From positions 1-25,989 of the IMG/VR virus record IMGVR_UViG_3300021356_000145: DNA of 25,989 nucleotides; one strand, written 5' to 3'. This DNA comes from a virus. A model generated the notes under the pieces. It did not search any database, was not told where the DNA came from, and saw only the letters and a list, made by a program, of their open reading frames with translations. Below are positions 14,245 to 20,243 of the stretch, one piece after another; the stretch's first letter is position 1, and each line of letters begins with the position of its first letter. Both the position numbers and the translations under genes were made by a program.

Positions 14245-15063
14245 ATGGATAAAAATAAATCTGCTTTCAAGTTACAAGGTCTTCCACACATTTACTGGTT
14301 GAATCTAGATGCTGACGAACAACGTCGCATCTATATGGAAACTCAGTTCAAGTATTGGGAGATTGAGAATCATACTCGTATCTCTGGATTTGATGGCCGA
14401 ACAGATGATTGTGCATATCACCTGAAAGGTAAAGTTCCCGATAATATCTCTCCAGGAGAACTTGGTTGTTGTCTGACTCATATCAAGGCAATCAAGCATT
14501 TCTATGAAGAGACCGATGATGATTATTGTATGATCGTTGAGGATGACGTGAGTTTTGATATCGCACGGTATTGGAACTTTACCTGGAAAGAATTCTTCAG
14601 TCTTGTTCCTTATGATTGGGACTGCCTTCAGTTGACTACAATCTGTACTGGAGACATTCACGTCAAACTTCATCTGAAGTTCATTAATGACTTCTCTGCT
14701 GCCGTCTACTTGATTTCTAGGCACCATGCTGCTAAGATTATCAAGAACCACGTCCGTGGGGATAAGTTCAAACTGGATAATGGAGTTAAACCTAGGGCAG
14801 TATCTGAGGATGTAATCCTTGAGACTGGTAAAACCTATACGATTCCTATTTTCTTGTACAATATGAACTTTGGTTCTACAATACATCAAGAACACATTGG
14901 TGTGTTCCACAAAGGCCCACATGATGCTCTCCTTAACTGGTGGCAACAGACTGGTGCTAGTATTGACATCCGTGATCATATGAACTATGATCCTTATCTT
15001 GGGAGGATTACTGAAAACTCTGCCGCGAAAGCAGCACAGAATTCGGAAAACCAACCAAGTTAA
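14245..15063 (+). CDS. Glycosyltransferase family 25 (LPS-type) protein
   Basis: This encodes 272 residues. IYWLNLDADEQRR (16-28) near the N-terminus, ISPGELGCCLTHIKAI (68-83) and MIVEDDVSF (96-104) are the GT25 signature in order; the EDD group binds the metal-nucleotide. GT25 enzymes add galactose or glucose to LPS or protein. ATG 14245 is preferred to TTG 14239, which lies before the upstream stop. It is the last gene of the operon. No hairpin-T-tract terminator is obvious before the late promoter at 15086. Confidence 0.85.
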   Translation: MDKNKSAFKLQGLPHIYWLNLDADEQRRIYMETQFKYWEIENHTRISGFDGRTDDCAYHLKGKVPDNISPGELGCCLTHIKAIKHFYEETDDDYCMIVEDDVSFDIARYWNFTWKEFFSLVPYDWDCLQLTTICTGDIHVKLHLKFINDFSAAVYLISRHHAAKIIKNHVRGDKFKLDNGVKPRAVSEDVILETGKTYTIPIFLYNMNFGSTIHQEHIGVFHKGPHDALLNWWQQTGASIDIRDHMNYDPYLGRITENSAAKAAQNSENQPS

Positions 15064-15085
15064 CAGATTCTTTGGATTCTGTTAG

Positions 15086-15093
15086 TATAAATA
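15086..15093 (+). promoter_or_regulatory. T4-type late promoter
   Basis: TATAAATA is identical to the T4 late promoter core recognised by gp55-type sigma. It lies 105 bp before the beta-barrel gene, giving a leader of about 95 nt. Confidence 0.8.
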
Positions 15094-15099
15094 CTTAAC

Positions 15100-15197
15100 C
15101 TTTTGTTGTAATATAACAGAAGGTAACAACGGGGAGTTGTCGATTCCCCTTTCATCTGCGGGTAACCATTCCGCAAGTAAACAAAGAGGTAAAACAA
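15100..15197 (+). other. Structured 5' leader of the beta-barrel gene
   Basis: The leader holds GGGGA...TCCCC (15131-15149 region) and GCGG...CCGC hairpins, then an AGAGGT ribosome site at 15185-15190, eight bases before ATG 15198. The hairpins may protect the message or tune translation. Confidence 0.45.
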
Positions 15198-15569
15198 ATG
15201 ATCAAATCTGTATTCGCAGCTACTGCTGCTCTGTCTATGTCAGCAGGCGCTGCCCTTGCAGGCCCATATGTAAACGTGGAAACCAATGCCGGTTGGACTG
15301 GTTCTGATTACGAAGGTGCGGCTACCGATCTGCACGTAGGTTACGAAGGCGCTCTCGGTGAGCGTGGTTCTTACTACGTCCAAGGCGGCGGCACCATCCT
15401 GAGCCCTGACAGCGGCGACAGCGAAGTTGTTCCTTCTGGTAAGGCAGGAATCGGTTTCGAAGTCACCGAAGCACTGGGTGCATATGGAGAGGTCTCCTTC
15501 GTTGGCTCTGGCGATGACGACCTGGACAAGGGTTACGGCGCTAAAGTCGGCCTGAAGTACAACTTCTGA
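15198..15569 (+). CDS. Small secreted outer-membrane beta-barrel-like protein
   Basis: This encodes 123 residues with a signal peptide MIKSVFAATAALSMSAGAALA cut before GPYV. The mature chain has alternating hydrophobic and polar strands (for example YYVQGGGTI, LGAYGEVSFV, YGAKVGLKYNF) separated by Asp/Gly turns and ends in Phe, the usual outer-membrane assembly signal. About 100 mature residues fit a small barrel of roughly 6-8 strands. It has a strong ribosome site and its own late promoter and terminator. GC content is higher than in the rest of the window (many GGC, GAC and CTG codons), suggesting high expression or host origin. It is a paralogue of the gene at 15794. Its role in the infected outer membrane is unknown. 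Confidence 0.78.
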   Translation: MIKSVFAATAALSMSAGAALAGPYVNVETNAGWTGSDYEGAATDLHVGYEGALGERGSYYVQGGGTILSPDSGDSEVVPSGKAGIGFEVTEALGAYGEVSFVGSGDDDLDKGYGAKVGLKYNF

Positions 15570-15612
15570 GTTGTATCGTTGTAAAAGTTAATATATACCC
15601 ATCTAGATGTTC

Positions 15613-15642
15613 GGGGTTCCTGACGAGGAACCCCTTTTTTTT
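15613..15642 (+). terminator. Rho-independent terminator
   Basis: The stem is GGGGTTCCT (15613-15621) with AGGAACCCC (15626-15634), loop GACG, then eight T. The loop carries CTGACG, and TATGCT lies 16 bp downstream (15642-15647), a weak version of the terminator/promoter unit seen elsewhere in the window. Confidence 0.92.
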
Positions 15643-15680
15643 ATGCTTAGTTTAAGGTAAGTAAAATTACGGTTAACTTG

Positions 15681-15686
15681 TATAAT
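15681..15686 (+). promoter_or_regulatory. Possible -10 box upstream of the pstS unit
   Basis: TATAAT lies in an AT-rich non-coding stretch (15643-15793). No good -35 is visible at 16-18 bp. A further late-like box CTTAAATA is at 15717-15724 and a CAGATTT-TATG-AAATCTG hairpin at 15725-15742. Confidence 0.4.
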
Positions 15687-15695
15687 ATACTAAGG

Positions 15696-15724
15696 TTTAA
15701 ATCAATTTAACTTGATCTTAAATA
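15696..15724 (+). promoter_or_regulatory. Candidate Pho box (tandem TTAA repeats)
   Basis: TTAA cores at 15697, 15707 and 15718 repeat at 10-11 bp. The middle unit TTTAACTT fits the cyanobacterial Pho-box half-site PyTTAAPyPyT, and a 3-bp gap separates it from CTTAAATA. It lies upstream of the second barrel gene and pstS, as expected for host PhoB control. AT-like boxes near 15744-15755 could serve as the -10. Confidence 0.45.
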
Positions 15725-15793
15725 CAGATTTTATGAAATCTGTTATATTAATAATGTCTTGATAGACAACCAAGTAGTTTACAAAACAAACAA

Positions 15794-16150
15794 ATGAAAA
15801 GCATTGCAGTTGCCCTGCTCGGTTTGGCGATTACCGCCCCAGCAATGGCAGGTCCATACGTAGAGTCCAAGCACGAGTTCAAGGGAACTGATGAGGACTT
15901 TACTAAGCAAGTCCATCAAGGTCGTGTGGGATATGAATGGAAGTTGGGTAAAGCAACCCCTTACATTGAAGGTGGTCTTGGTGTCGCTACTCCCGATGGT
16001 GGTGACAACGAAACCTTCACTGCTCTAGAGATTGGTAGTAAGTATAAGATCACCGATAGTTTCTCTGCTTATGCTAAGTATGAGAACATCTTCCAAGAAG
16101 ATGACACCACTGATTGGAAAGTTGAACTCGGCACCAAGTACAAGTTCTGA
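15794..16150 (+). CDS. Secreted outer-membrane beta-barrel-like protein, pstS partner
   Basis: This encodes 118 residues with a signal peptide MKSIAVALLGLAITAPAMA cut before GPYV. The mature part shares its start AGPYV, a GYE..LG segment, a P-D-G-G-D-N/S-E turn and the terminal GTKYKF/GLKYNF with the gene at 15198, so the two are tandem paralogues. The final Phe and alternating strands suggest an outer-membrane barrel. The gene lies 10 bp before pstS with no terminator between, so the two form an operon. It may widen outer-membrane passage for phosphate, which is inference from context. Confidence 0.75.
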   Translation: MKSIAVALLGLAITAPAMAGPYVESKHEFKGTDEDFTKQVHQGRVGYEWKLGKATPYIEGGLGVATPDGGDNETFTALEIGSKYKITDSFSAYAKYENIFQEDDTTDWKVELGTKYKF

Positions 16151-16160
16151 TAGGAAATAA

Positions 16161-17123
16161 ATGAAACTCAAAGCACTCGCAGCAGTTATTGCTGCCACTC
16201 CTCTGATGGTTGCCTGCGGTAGCGCAGAGAAAACTTCTTTCAAATTGAATGGCGCAGGTGCTACCTTCCCTGCTCCACTTTATAATGCATGGTTCGCATC
16301 TTTTGCTAAAGAAACTGGCAATCAAGTGAACTACCAAGCAGTTGGTAGTGGTGCTGGTGTTCGTCAGTACACTGCTCAGACTGTTGACTTCGGTGCCAGC
16401 GATGGTGCTGTGTCAGATGCTAAGCAGAAACTGCCGATGATTCATATTCCTATGACTGGTGGTGCCATCGTTCCTGCTTATAATCTTCCTGGATGTGATG
16501 CCAAGATGACTCAGACTCAACTTGCTGATGTCTTCCTTGGTAAGATTACTAACTGGAGCACCTTTGGTTGTGCTAATAAGCAGATCGTCACTGTTCACCG
16601 CTCTGATGGTAGTGGTACTACCAAAGGATTTACCAATTCCCTGTCTGCATTCTCTCCTGAGTGGAAGAAGACTGTAGGTGTTGGTAAATCAGTGAAGTGG
16701 CCTGTTGGTATTGGTGGTAAAGGTAACGCTGGTGTTGCTGGAGTCATCAAGAGTCAAGTTGGTGCTATTGGATATTTGAACTATGGTTATGTGAATGGCG
16801 ACAAGTTCCAACAGGTTGCTCTGCAAAACAAGGCAGGTAACTTTGTGAAAGCAAACAGTGAAACTTCTGCTGCAGGTCTTGCCAAGATTGTTCTAGACGA
16901 TAAACTTCGCGGAGCAGATCCTAACCCTGCAGGTGCCAATGCTTATCCTATTGTGTCCCTGACTTGGATCCTTGCTTATCCTGAATCCAAAGATGGAGTA
17001 AAGGAAACTCTTCGTTTTATGTTGAGTGAAAAGTCGCAATCGATTTCAGATTCTCTGGGATATGTACCTCTCCCTGAGTCTCTTCGACAGAAATCTCTTG
17101 CTGCTGTTGACACTATTAAGTGA
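16161..17123 (+). CDS. pstS: Phosphate ABC transporter substrate-binding lipoprotein PstS
   Basis: This encodes 320 residues. The signal MKLKALAAVIAATPLMVAC ends in a lipobox-like MVAC with Cys19 as the lipid anchor. LNGAGATFPAPLYNAW, AVGSGAGVRQY, FGASDGAVSD and RSDGSGTTKGF are PstS phosphate-binding and fold signatures. PstS binds periplasmic phosphate and passes it to the PstCAB permease, which the host supplies. AGGA sits 5-6 bases before ATG 16161. The pairing with an upstream barrel gene and a candidate Pho box fits expression under host phosphate stress, which has been shown experimentally for pstS of a related cyanophage. A T/P unit follows. Confidence 0.96.
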   Translation: MKLKALAAVIAATPLMVACGSAEKTSFKLNGAGATFPAPLYNAWFASFAKETGNQVNYQAVGSGAGVRQYTAQTVDFGASDGAVSDAKQKLPMIHIPMTGGAIVPAYNLPGCDAKMTQTQLADVFLGKITNWSTFGCANKQIVTVHRSDGSGTTKGFTNSLSAFSPEWKKTVGVGKSVKWPVGIGGKGNAGVAGVIKSQVGAIGYLNYGYVNGDKFQQVALQNKAGNFVKANSETSAAGLAKIVLDDKLRGADPNPAGANAYPIVSLTWILAYPESKDGVKETLRFMLSEKSQSISDSLGYVPLPESLRQKSLAAVDTIK

Positions 17124-17144
17124 TAATTAAGTAATAGTTACTAC

Positions 17145-17174
17145 AAAGAGGGCCTTGACAGGCCCTCTTTTTTT
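17145..17174 (+). terminator. Rho-independent terminator fused to hli promoter
   Basis: The 11-bp stem is AAAGAGGGCCT (17145-17155) with AGGCCCTCTTT (17160-17170), capped by a TGAC tetraloop and followed by more T to 17174. It ends the pstS transcript. Confidence 0.93.
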
Positions 17175-17183
17175 CTATATAAT
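17155..17183 (+). promoter_or_regulatory. Consensus sigma70 promoter of hli cluster
   Basis: A perfect TTGACA (17155-17160) spans the terminator loop. A perfect TATAAT (17178-17183) lies after exactly 17 bp made of the 3' stem and T-tract. Transcription would start near 17190, 20 bases before hli. Both boxes match consensus fully. Confidence 0.85.
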
Positions 17184-17209
17184 ATGTAAAGATTTACAAC
17201 ATTAAGTAA

Positions 17210-17413
17210 ATGACTGTAACAACAAATGAATATGGGCAACAGAATCTCTTTGCTAAAGAGCCCCAAATGGTTGTAGAATCTTATAACCGTAAGGGTCTTG
17301 AGTCTCCCCAACAATACGCAGAGACTTACAATGGTCGCTGGGCAATGATGGGTATCGTCTCTGGATTCCTGTCCTATGCAATCACTGGTAAATTCTTCTT
17401 CGGTATCTTCTGA
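17210..17413 (+). CDS. hli: High-light-inducible protein (Hli)
   Basis: This encodes 67 residues. The C-terminal half carries the LHC-like motif AETYNGRWAMMGIVSGFLSYAITG (about 38-61), with the Glu, Asn and Arg of ExxNGRxAM that bind chlorophyll, within one transmembrane helix. Hli proteins protect photosystems against excess light and assist pigment delivery to PSII during repair. The N-terminal 35 residues are hydrophilic (NEYGQQNLFAKEPQMVVESY) and longer than in the minimal Hli at 17837. It is transcribed from the strong promoter 27 bp upstream. Its stop overlaps the next start (TGATG). Confidence 0.92.
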   Translation: MTVTTNEYGQQNLFAKEPQMVVESYNRKGLESPQQYAETYNGRWAMMGIVSGFLSYAITGKFFFGIF

Positions 17414-17499
17414 TGACCGCAGCACTGTTTACCGCAACTTCGGTTGCATTCTTTGTACTTCTTTCCTATTCTGTAGAACAACTTTCTGAGACTTACTGA
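17413..17499 (+). CDS. 28-residue single-span membrane microprotein
   Basis: The protein MTAALFTATSVAFFVLLSYS continues for eight residues (VEQLSETY). One hydrophobic helix covers about residues 4-20. Start and stop each overlap neighbours in TGATG form, which supports translation. It resembles in size the small subunits of photosystems and cytochrome b6f, but I cannot match it to PetG, PetL, PetN, PsbN, PsbT or PsaI. Location between hli genes suggests thylakoid targeting (inference). Confidence 0.62.
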   Translation: MTAALFTATSVAFFVLLSYSVEQLSETY

Positions 17500-17687
17500 T
17501 GCCTGACATTGCTGAACTGCTTACTTATTATGTGATTGCGAGTCTCCTATTCGTAGGAGCACCAGCAGTTTTCTTTCTGATTGCCTTTATGCCAGCCCTT
17601 CAAAATACTAAGGGCCGTATGGTAGGATATAAGGACCATAAGACTTATGGTGATTCTACTATATACGAAGTTAACAGAACTATTTGA
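17499..17687 (+). CDS. 62-residue membrane protein, unknown, photosynthesis context
   Basis: It begins MPDIAELLTYYVIASLLFVG. A hydrophobic segment of 25 or more residues (about 8-34, with GAPAVFFLIAF in the middle) is followed by a basic tail PALQNTKGRMVGYKDHKTYGD. This looks like a single-span (or tight double-span) protein with a positively charged C-terminus. It is not recognisable as PsbZ, PsbN or PsbX. The start overlaps the previous stop. It may interact with photosystems alongside Hli. Confidence 0.68.
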   Translation: MPDIAELLTYYVIASLLFVGAPAVFFLIAFMPALQNTKGRMVGYKDHKTYGDSTIYEVNRTI

Positions 17688-17688
17688 C

Positions 17689-17844
17689 ATGCCAGACCCA
17701 GATGCACTTTGGAAGGATATTCAGAAACTCGACGACATGTACGAAGAGTTGCTTTGGCATCCTGACGACGAATTACAATTCACACATGATGGCAAACGAG
17801 TCATCATTATTAATAAAACACTAGAGGAACAAGAAAATGTTTAA
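17689..17844 (+). CDS. 51-residue acidic soluble protein, unknown
   Basis: It begins MPDPDALWKDIQKLDDMYEE. The protein is acidic, helical and without a membrane segment, and ends VIIINKTLEEQENV. ATG 17689 starts one base after the upstream TGA; an in-frame upstream start at 17647 would lie inside the previous gene. Its stop overlaps the second hli gene by 8 bases, so it probably couples to it. Function unknown. Confidence 0.62.
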   Translation: MPDPDALWKDIQKLDDMYEELLWHPDDELQFTHDGKRVIIINKTLEEQENV

Positions 17845-17947
17845 TGAAAAAGCAGAAAAACTGAATGGTCGTGCAGCAATGGTTGGATTCATTGCAGCAG
17901 TAGGTTCTTACCTTGCAACTGGTCAAGTAATCCCAGGTGTATGGTGA
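17837..17947 (+). CDS. hli: Minimal high-light-inducible protein (Hli)
   Basis: This encodes 36 residues beginning MFNEKAEKLNGRAAMVGFIA and ending VGSYLATGQVIPGVW. The EKLNGRAAMVGF chlorophyll-binding core is exact and almost the whole protein is one helix, the shortest common Hli form. It overlaps the upstream stop by 8 bases, and a GTG at 17944 overlaps its own stop. It acts in the thylakoid membrane of the infected host in photoprotection, as for the gene at 17210. Confidence 0.93.
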   Translation: MFNEKAEKLNGRAAMVGFIAAVGSYLATGQVIPGVW

Positions 17948-17952
17948 ACGAT

Positions 17953-18078
17953 ATGTTACTCATTGCAGCTTCCATGATAGGAGGGTTTATCTTTGCCGCC
18001 CTATTGACTGATGGAAATGTTGATGATGATGACGACATGAGTGGTGGGATGATGATTCCCGCAGCCAACGAAATCTAA
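17953..18078 (+). CDS. 41-residue membrane microprotein with Asp run
   Basis: It begins MLLIAASMIGGFIFAALLTD, one hydrophobic span of about 18 residues. The rest is acidic and Gly/Met-rich (five Asp in a row, then MSGGMMIPAANEI). An alternative GTG start at 17944 adds three residues and overlaps the hli stop. It closes the hli unit, and a terminator follows 7 bases later. No family with known function is recognised. The hydrophobic helix with acidic tail resembles small membrane proteins common in T4-like cyanophages. Confidence 0.65.
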   Translation: MLLIAASMIGGFIFAALLTDGNVDDDDDMSGGMMIPAANEI

Positions 18079-18084
18079 ATAGAG

Positions 18085-18110
18085 GGAGATCTTGACGGAT
18101 CTCCTTTTTT
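18085..18110 (+). terminator. Rho-independent terminator fused to lysis-region promoter
   Basis: The stem is GGAGATC (18085-18091) with GATCTCC (18098-18104), the loop is TTGACG, then six T. The loop is exactly the -35 box of the next promoter. TCTAAATA (18073-18080), a late-like box, overlaps the preceding stop. Confidence 0.9.
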
Positions 18111-18120
18111 AATGTAATAT
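18092..18120 (+). promoter_or_regulatory. sigma70 promoter before the endolysin
   Basis: TTGACG (18092-18097) forms the terminator loop and TAATAT (18115-18120) follows after 17 bp. The start would lie near 18127, leaving an almost leaderless message for ATG 18133. Confidence 0.65.
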
Positions 18121-18132
18121 AGGTTTGTTCAA

Positions 18133-18714
18133 ATGAGATTTATGATTTCGTCACTAATTGGTACGCTTGGTGCGTCAGCAGCTCTAGTTGCATTTTTTAC
18201 AAGCATAAAGACAGCAGAAGTGCAACCGATTGTGGTTCAACCTTATATTCCAACTACTTGGGAATGCCCCGATTGCACTCCATCAGAACAATACGTGCTA
18301 GAGCAACTTCAAGAAAAAACTAACATTAAGGATAGAAATGCTCTGGCAACGATTTTGGGGAACATTAAATCAGAAAGTAACTTCCATGCCAATATATGTG
18401 AGGGAGGTGCTAGAGTTCCTTACCCTGATTGTCATCGGGGTGGTTACGGGATCATTCAGTGGACCACTGAGAGCCGTTATATGGGGTTAGGATTATTCTG
18501 TAAAAAGTATGGTTGTGATCCCAGTAGTCTGGAAGGTCAGACAAGTTATATGATTAATGAAATCCACTTTCAAAAGGTTCTTCCAGATTTTGAAGGTAGT
18601 GGACAAACAGTCAGTCAATATATGACTCCCTCTTACCGTTGGTTGGGATGGGGGATCAAGGGTCACAGAGAGACCTATGCATACGATTACACAAAACGAA
18701 TGGTACTGGTATGA
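18133..18714 (+). CDS. Phage tail-lysozyme-type endolysin with N-terminal anchor
   Basis: This encodes 193 residues. Residues 70-180 match the phage tail lysozyme family (PF18013): ATILGNIKSESNF with probable catalytic Glu81, GGYGIIQWT (103-111), GLGLFCKKYG and SSLEGQTSYMINE (131-143). It cleaves peptidoglycan glycan strands. The first about 24 residues (SSLIGTLGASAALVAFFTS) form a moderately hydrophobic Gly/Ala/Ser-rich helix, which fits a signal-anchor-release endolysin that reaches the periplasm without a large holin hole. Five Cys in the mature part suggest periplasmic disulfides. An in-frame ATG at 18142 is an alternative start. Confidence 0.82.
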   Translation: MRFMISSLIGTLGASAALVAFFTSIKTAEVQPIVVQPYIPTTWECPDCTPSEQYVLEQLQEKTNIKDRNALATILGNIKSESNFHANICEGGARVPYPDCHRGGYGIIQWTTESRYMGLGLFCKKYGCDPSSLEGQTSYMINEIHFQKVLPDFEGSGQTVSQYMTPSYRWLGWGIKGHRETYAYDYTKRMVLV

Positions 18715-19115
18715 TCAATACAATCACAGCGGCACTTAAAGACATTCTTGCAGAATTCGGGTTTACAAAAACAATCACTGATGATGAGATTGAATGTGCA
18801 ATTGACGAGAACATTGTAGACTGCACAGAGATGGAAGAAGAACCCTATACTGGTGTACCTGCACCAGTAGTTCTTACAGAAGATCCCTGGTTTGGTCCTG
18901 CTGTGGTCTCAGATGCTAATAAAGACTACATGGAACGTGAGTATGAAGTATTCAAACAAGATGCTTTGAATTACTATTCAGATAGTAAAGAACCTGAGAA
19001 CATTCATCAGGTAATGTATGAGATGGCAACAAACAATGCTGCCACTACGCTTCAACTTGATCCCATTGGCGGATCCGAAAACTTTCAAGGCGGTTCAGAA
19101 AATGTCCATCGATGA
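18711..19115 (+). CDS. Acidic protein of unknown function
   Basis: This encodes 134 residues beginning MINTITAALKDILAEFGFTK. The chain is strongly acidic (TDDEIECAIDENIVDCTEMEEE) and ends in an Asn/Gly-rich tail (IGGSENFQGGSENVHR) with a near repeat of GGSEN. No membrane segment or signal peptide is seen. ATG 18711 overlaps the endolysin stop (ATGA). Possibly a scaffold, inhibitor or virion-associated protein; not recognised. Confidence 0.65.
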   Translation: MINTITAALKDILAEFGFTKTITDDEIECAIDENIVDCTEMEEEPYTGVPAPVVLTEDPWFGPAVVSDANKDYMEREYEVFKQDALNYYSDSKEPENIHQVMYEMATNNAATTLQLDPIGGSENFQGGSENVHR

Positions 19116-19323
19116 TTGGCGCTACAGTGATCAGAAGATGAAAGTTAGGGAACAGGCACTCAAAGTTTTGCTTTCAAAGTTTGGAGGACAAATGGAGGGT
19201 CCCCGACCTAAATACTCTAGTCAATCAATCTACGAGTGTGCTCAAGACTGGGTATCTCAGGGCAATATGCATACTGCAGGGATTGTAAAATATTACGAGG
19301 CATATTATGCAAAAAGTAATTAA
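19102..19323 (+). CDS. Small phage protein, unknown function
   Basis: This encodes 73 residues beginning MSIDDWRYSDQKMKVREQAL, basic and helical, with FGGQMEGPRPKYSSQS in the centre and a YYEAYYAKSN end. ATG 19102 is preferred because it lies just inside the previous gene (14-base overlap). It shares 17 bases with the next gene. Family unknown. Confidence 0.62.
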   Translation: MSIDDWRYSDQKMKVREQALKVLLSKFGGQMEGPRPKYSSQSIYECAQDWVSQGNMHTAGIVKYYEAYYAKSN

Positions 19324-19549
19324 CGTCTTAGCAGTCCTATCATTTGTAGGAACTGCGGGTATCATCGGCGGAGGAACAGTTGTTTATTTGCGCCGAGATG
19401 CTATCATTGAACAAGTAAAGGAGAATGTTGCTAAAGCAGCAACAGAAGCAATCGCAGAATCACTTCCTGCTATGCTTGACGCTGCTGTTCCTGAACTTCC
19501 CTCTACAACAGGTGGAGCACTTCCACCATCTACCATTCCTTCTTTCTAA
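19307..19549 (+). CDS. Single-span membrane protein, unknown
   Basis: This encodes 80 residues with an N-terminal span VINVLAVLSFVGTAGIIGGG (about 4-23). An amphipathic Ala/Glu helix (EQVKENVAKAATEAIAESLP) and a Pro/Ser/Thr-rich tail PELPSTTGGALPPSTIPSF follow. It overlaps the upstream gene by 17 bases and ends one base before the next ATG. The topology (anchor, helix, flexible tail) would fit an envelope or lysis accessory protein. Confidence 0.65.
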   Translation: MQKVINVLAVLSFVGTAGIIGGGTVVYLRRDAIIEQVKENVAKAATEAIAESLPAMLDAAVPELPSTTGGALPPSTIPSF

Positions 19550-19550
19550 T

Positions 19551-20222
19551 ATGAAAAAGATTATTATGAGTCTGCTGGCAGCAGCATCACTTGCTGCTCC
19601 TGCTGTTGCTGACCCAATCACTGAAGATGATTACAATACGAATCATGCCATGGGTTGTATGCTCTTACGCGAATGTACCGATGGAGTCAAAAAAGTCACT
19701 AGTCTTTTGGATATTGCTAGTGAGTATTCCAATACTATTAGTTTTACTACAATTGCTTTTGAGTTCAACTCCATGCTTACATCCCTTAGTAGGGTCGGAG
19801 TTAATGTGTTTCTAGCAGATGAAAAGTATTTCCCATTCGGACACCGTGGTGTCTATCATACTGTGGGTAATAATTTCTTCTTGAACAAACGTCATATGAG
19901 TCGTCCACACATTCTTATGAGTGTGATGCGTCATGAAGGATGGCACGCTGCACAGGATTGTATGGCAGGCACTATTGATAATAGTTTGATTGCTATCATC
20001 AAACCTGAAGAAGAAGTTCCTGCAATGTGGAAAGAGTTGGTTGAACGTACATATCCTAAATCAGCACAACCTTGGGAAGCAGAAGCAACCTGGGCAGGTA
20101 AGACTGCTGGTATGACACAGAAAGCACTTGCTGCCTGTGCCACTGGAAAGATGTGGGAAGTGTATGAACCTACACCATTGACCCGTGAGTTTCTTGTCGA
20201 GAAAGGGTACATTGCTAAATAG
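19551..20222 (+). CDS. Secreted HExxH protein (putative zinc metallopeptidase)
   Basis: This encodes 223 residues with signal peptide MKKIIMSLLAAASLAAPAVA cut before DPI. SVMRHEGWHAAQDC contains HEGWH (128-132), the HExxH zinc site, in a hydrophobic helix context. Downstream QPWEAEATWAG offers Glu176 or Glu178 as a third ligand, as in gluzincins (HExxH ... E). Cys36, Cys42 and Cys137 could pair in the periplasm. ATG 19551 is chosen because it starts the signal peptide one base after the previous stop. It may be a periplasmic or envelope protease acting at lysis. I do not recognise a named family, so activity is a prediction. Confidence 0.7.
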   Translation: MKKIIMSLLAAASLAAPAVADPITEDDYNTNHAMGCMLLRECTDGVKKVTSLLDIASEYSNTISFTTIAFEFNSMLTSLSRVGVNVFLADEKYFPFGHRGVYHTVGNNFFLNKRHMSRPHILMSVMRHEGWHAAQDCMAGTIDNSLIAIIKPEEEVPAMWKELVERTYPKSAQPWEAEATWAGKTAGMTQKALAACATGKMWEVYEPTPLTREFLVEKGYIAK

Positions 20223-20243
20223 CATTGCCTTTGCTGTTGACTC

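Noticed and set aside
14305-15054. Long minus-strand open frame of 249 codons
   Set aside because: It is fully antisense to the clear GT25 gene, has no recognisable motifs and no promoter; a shadow frame.
15094-15101. Single CTTAACCT as a Pho box
   Set aside because: It matches one half-site exactly, but no second copy lies 11 bp away on either side, and the T4-type late promoter explains expression.
17499-17687. PsbZ, PsbN or PsbX
   Set aside because: Length is similar but none of the conserved residues of these subunits appears.
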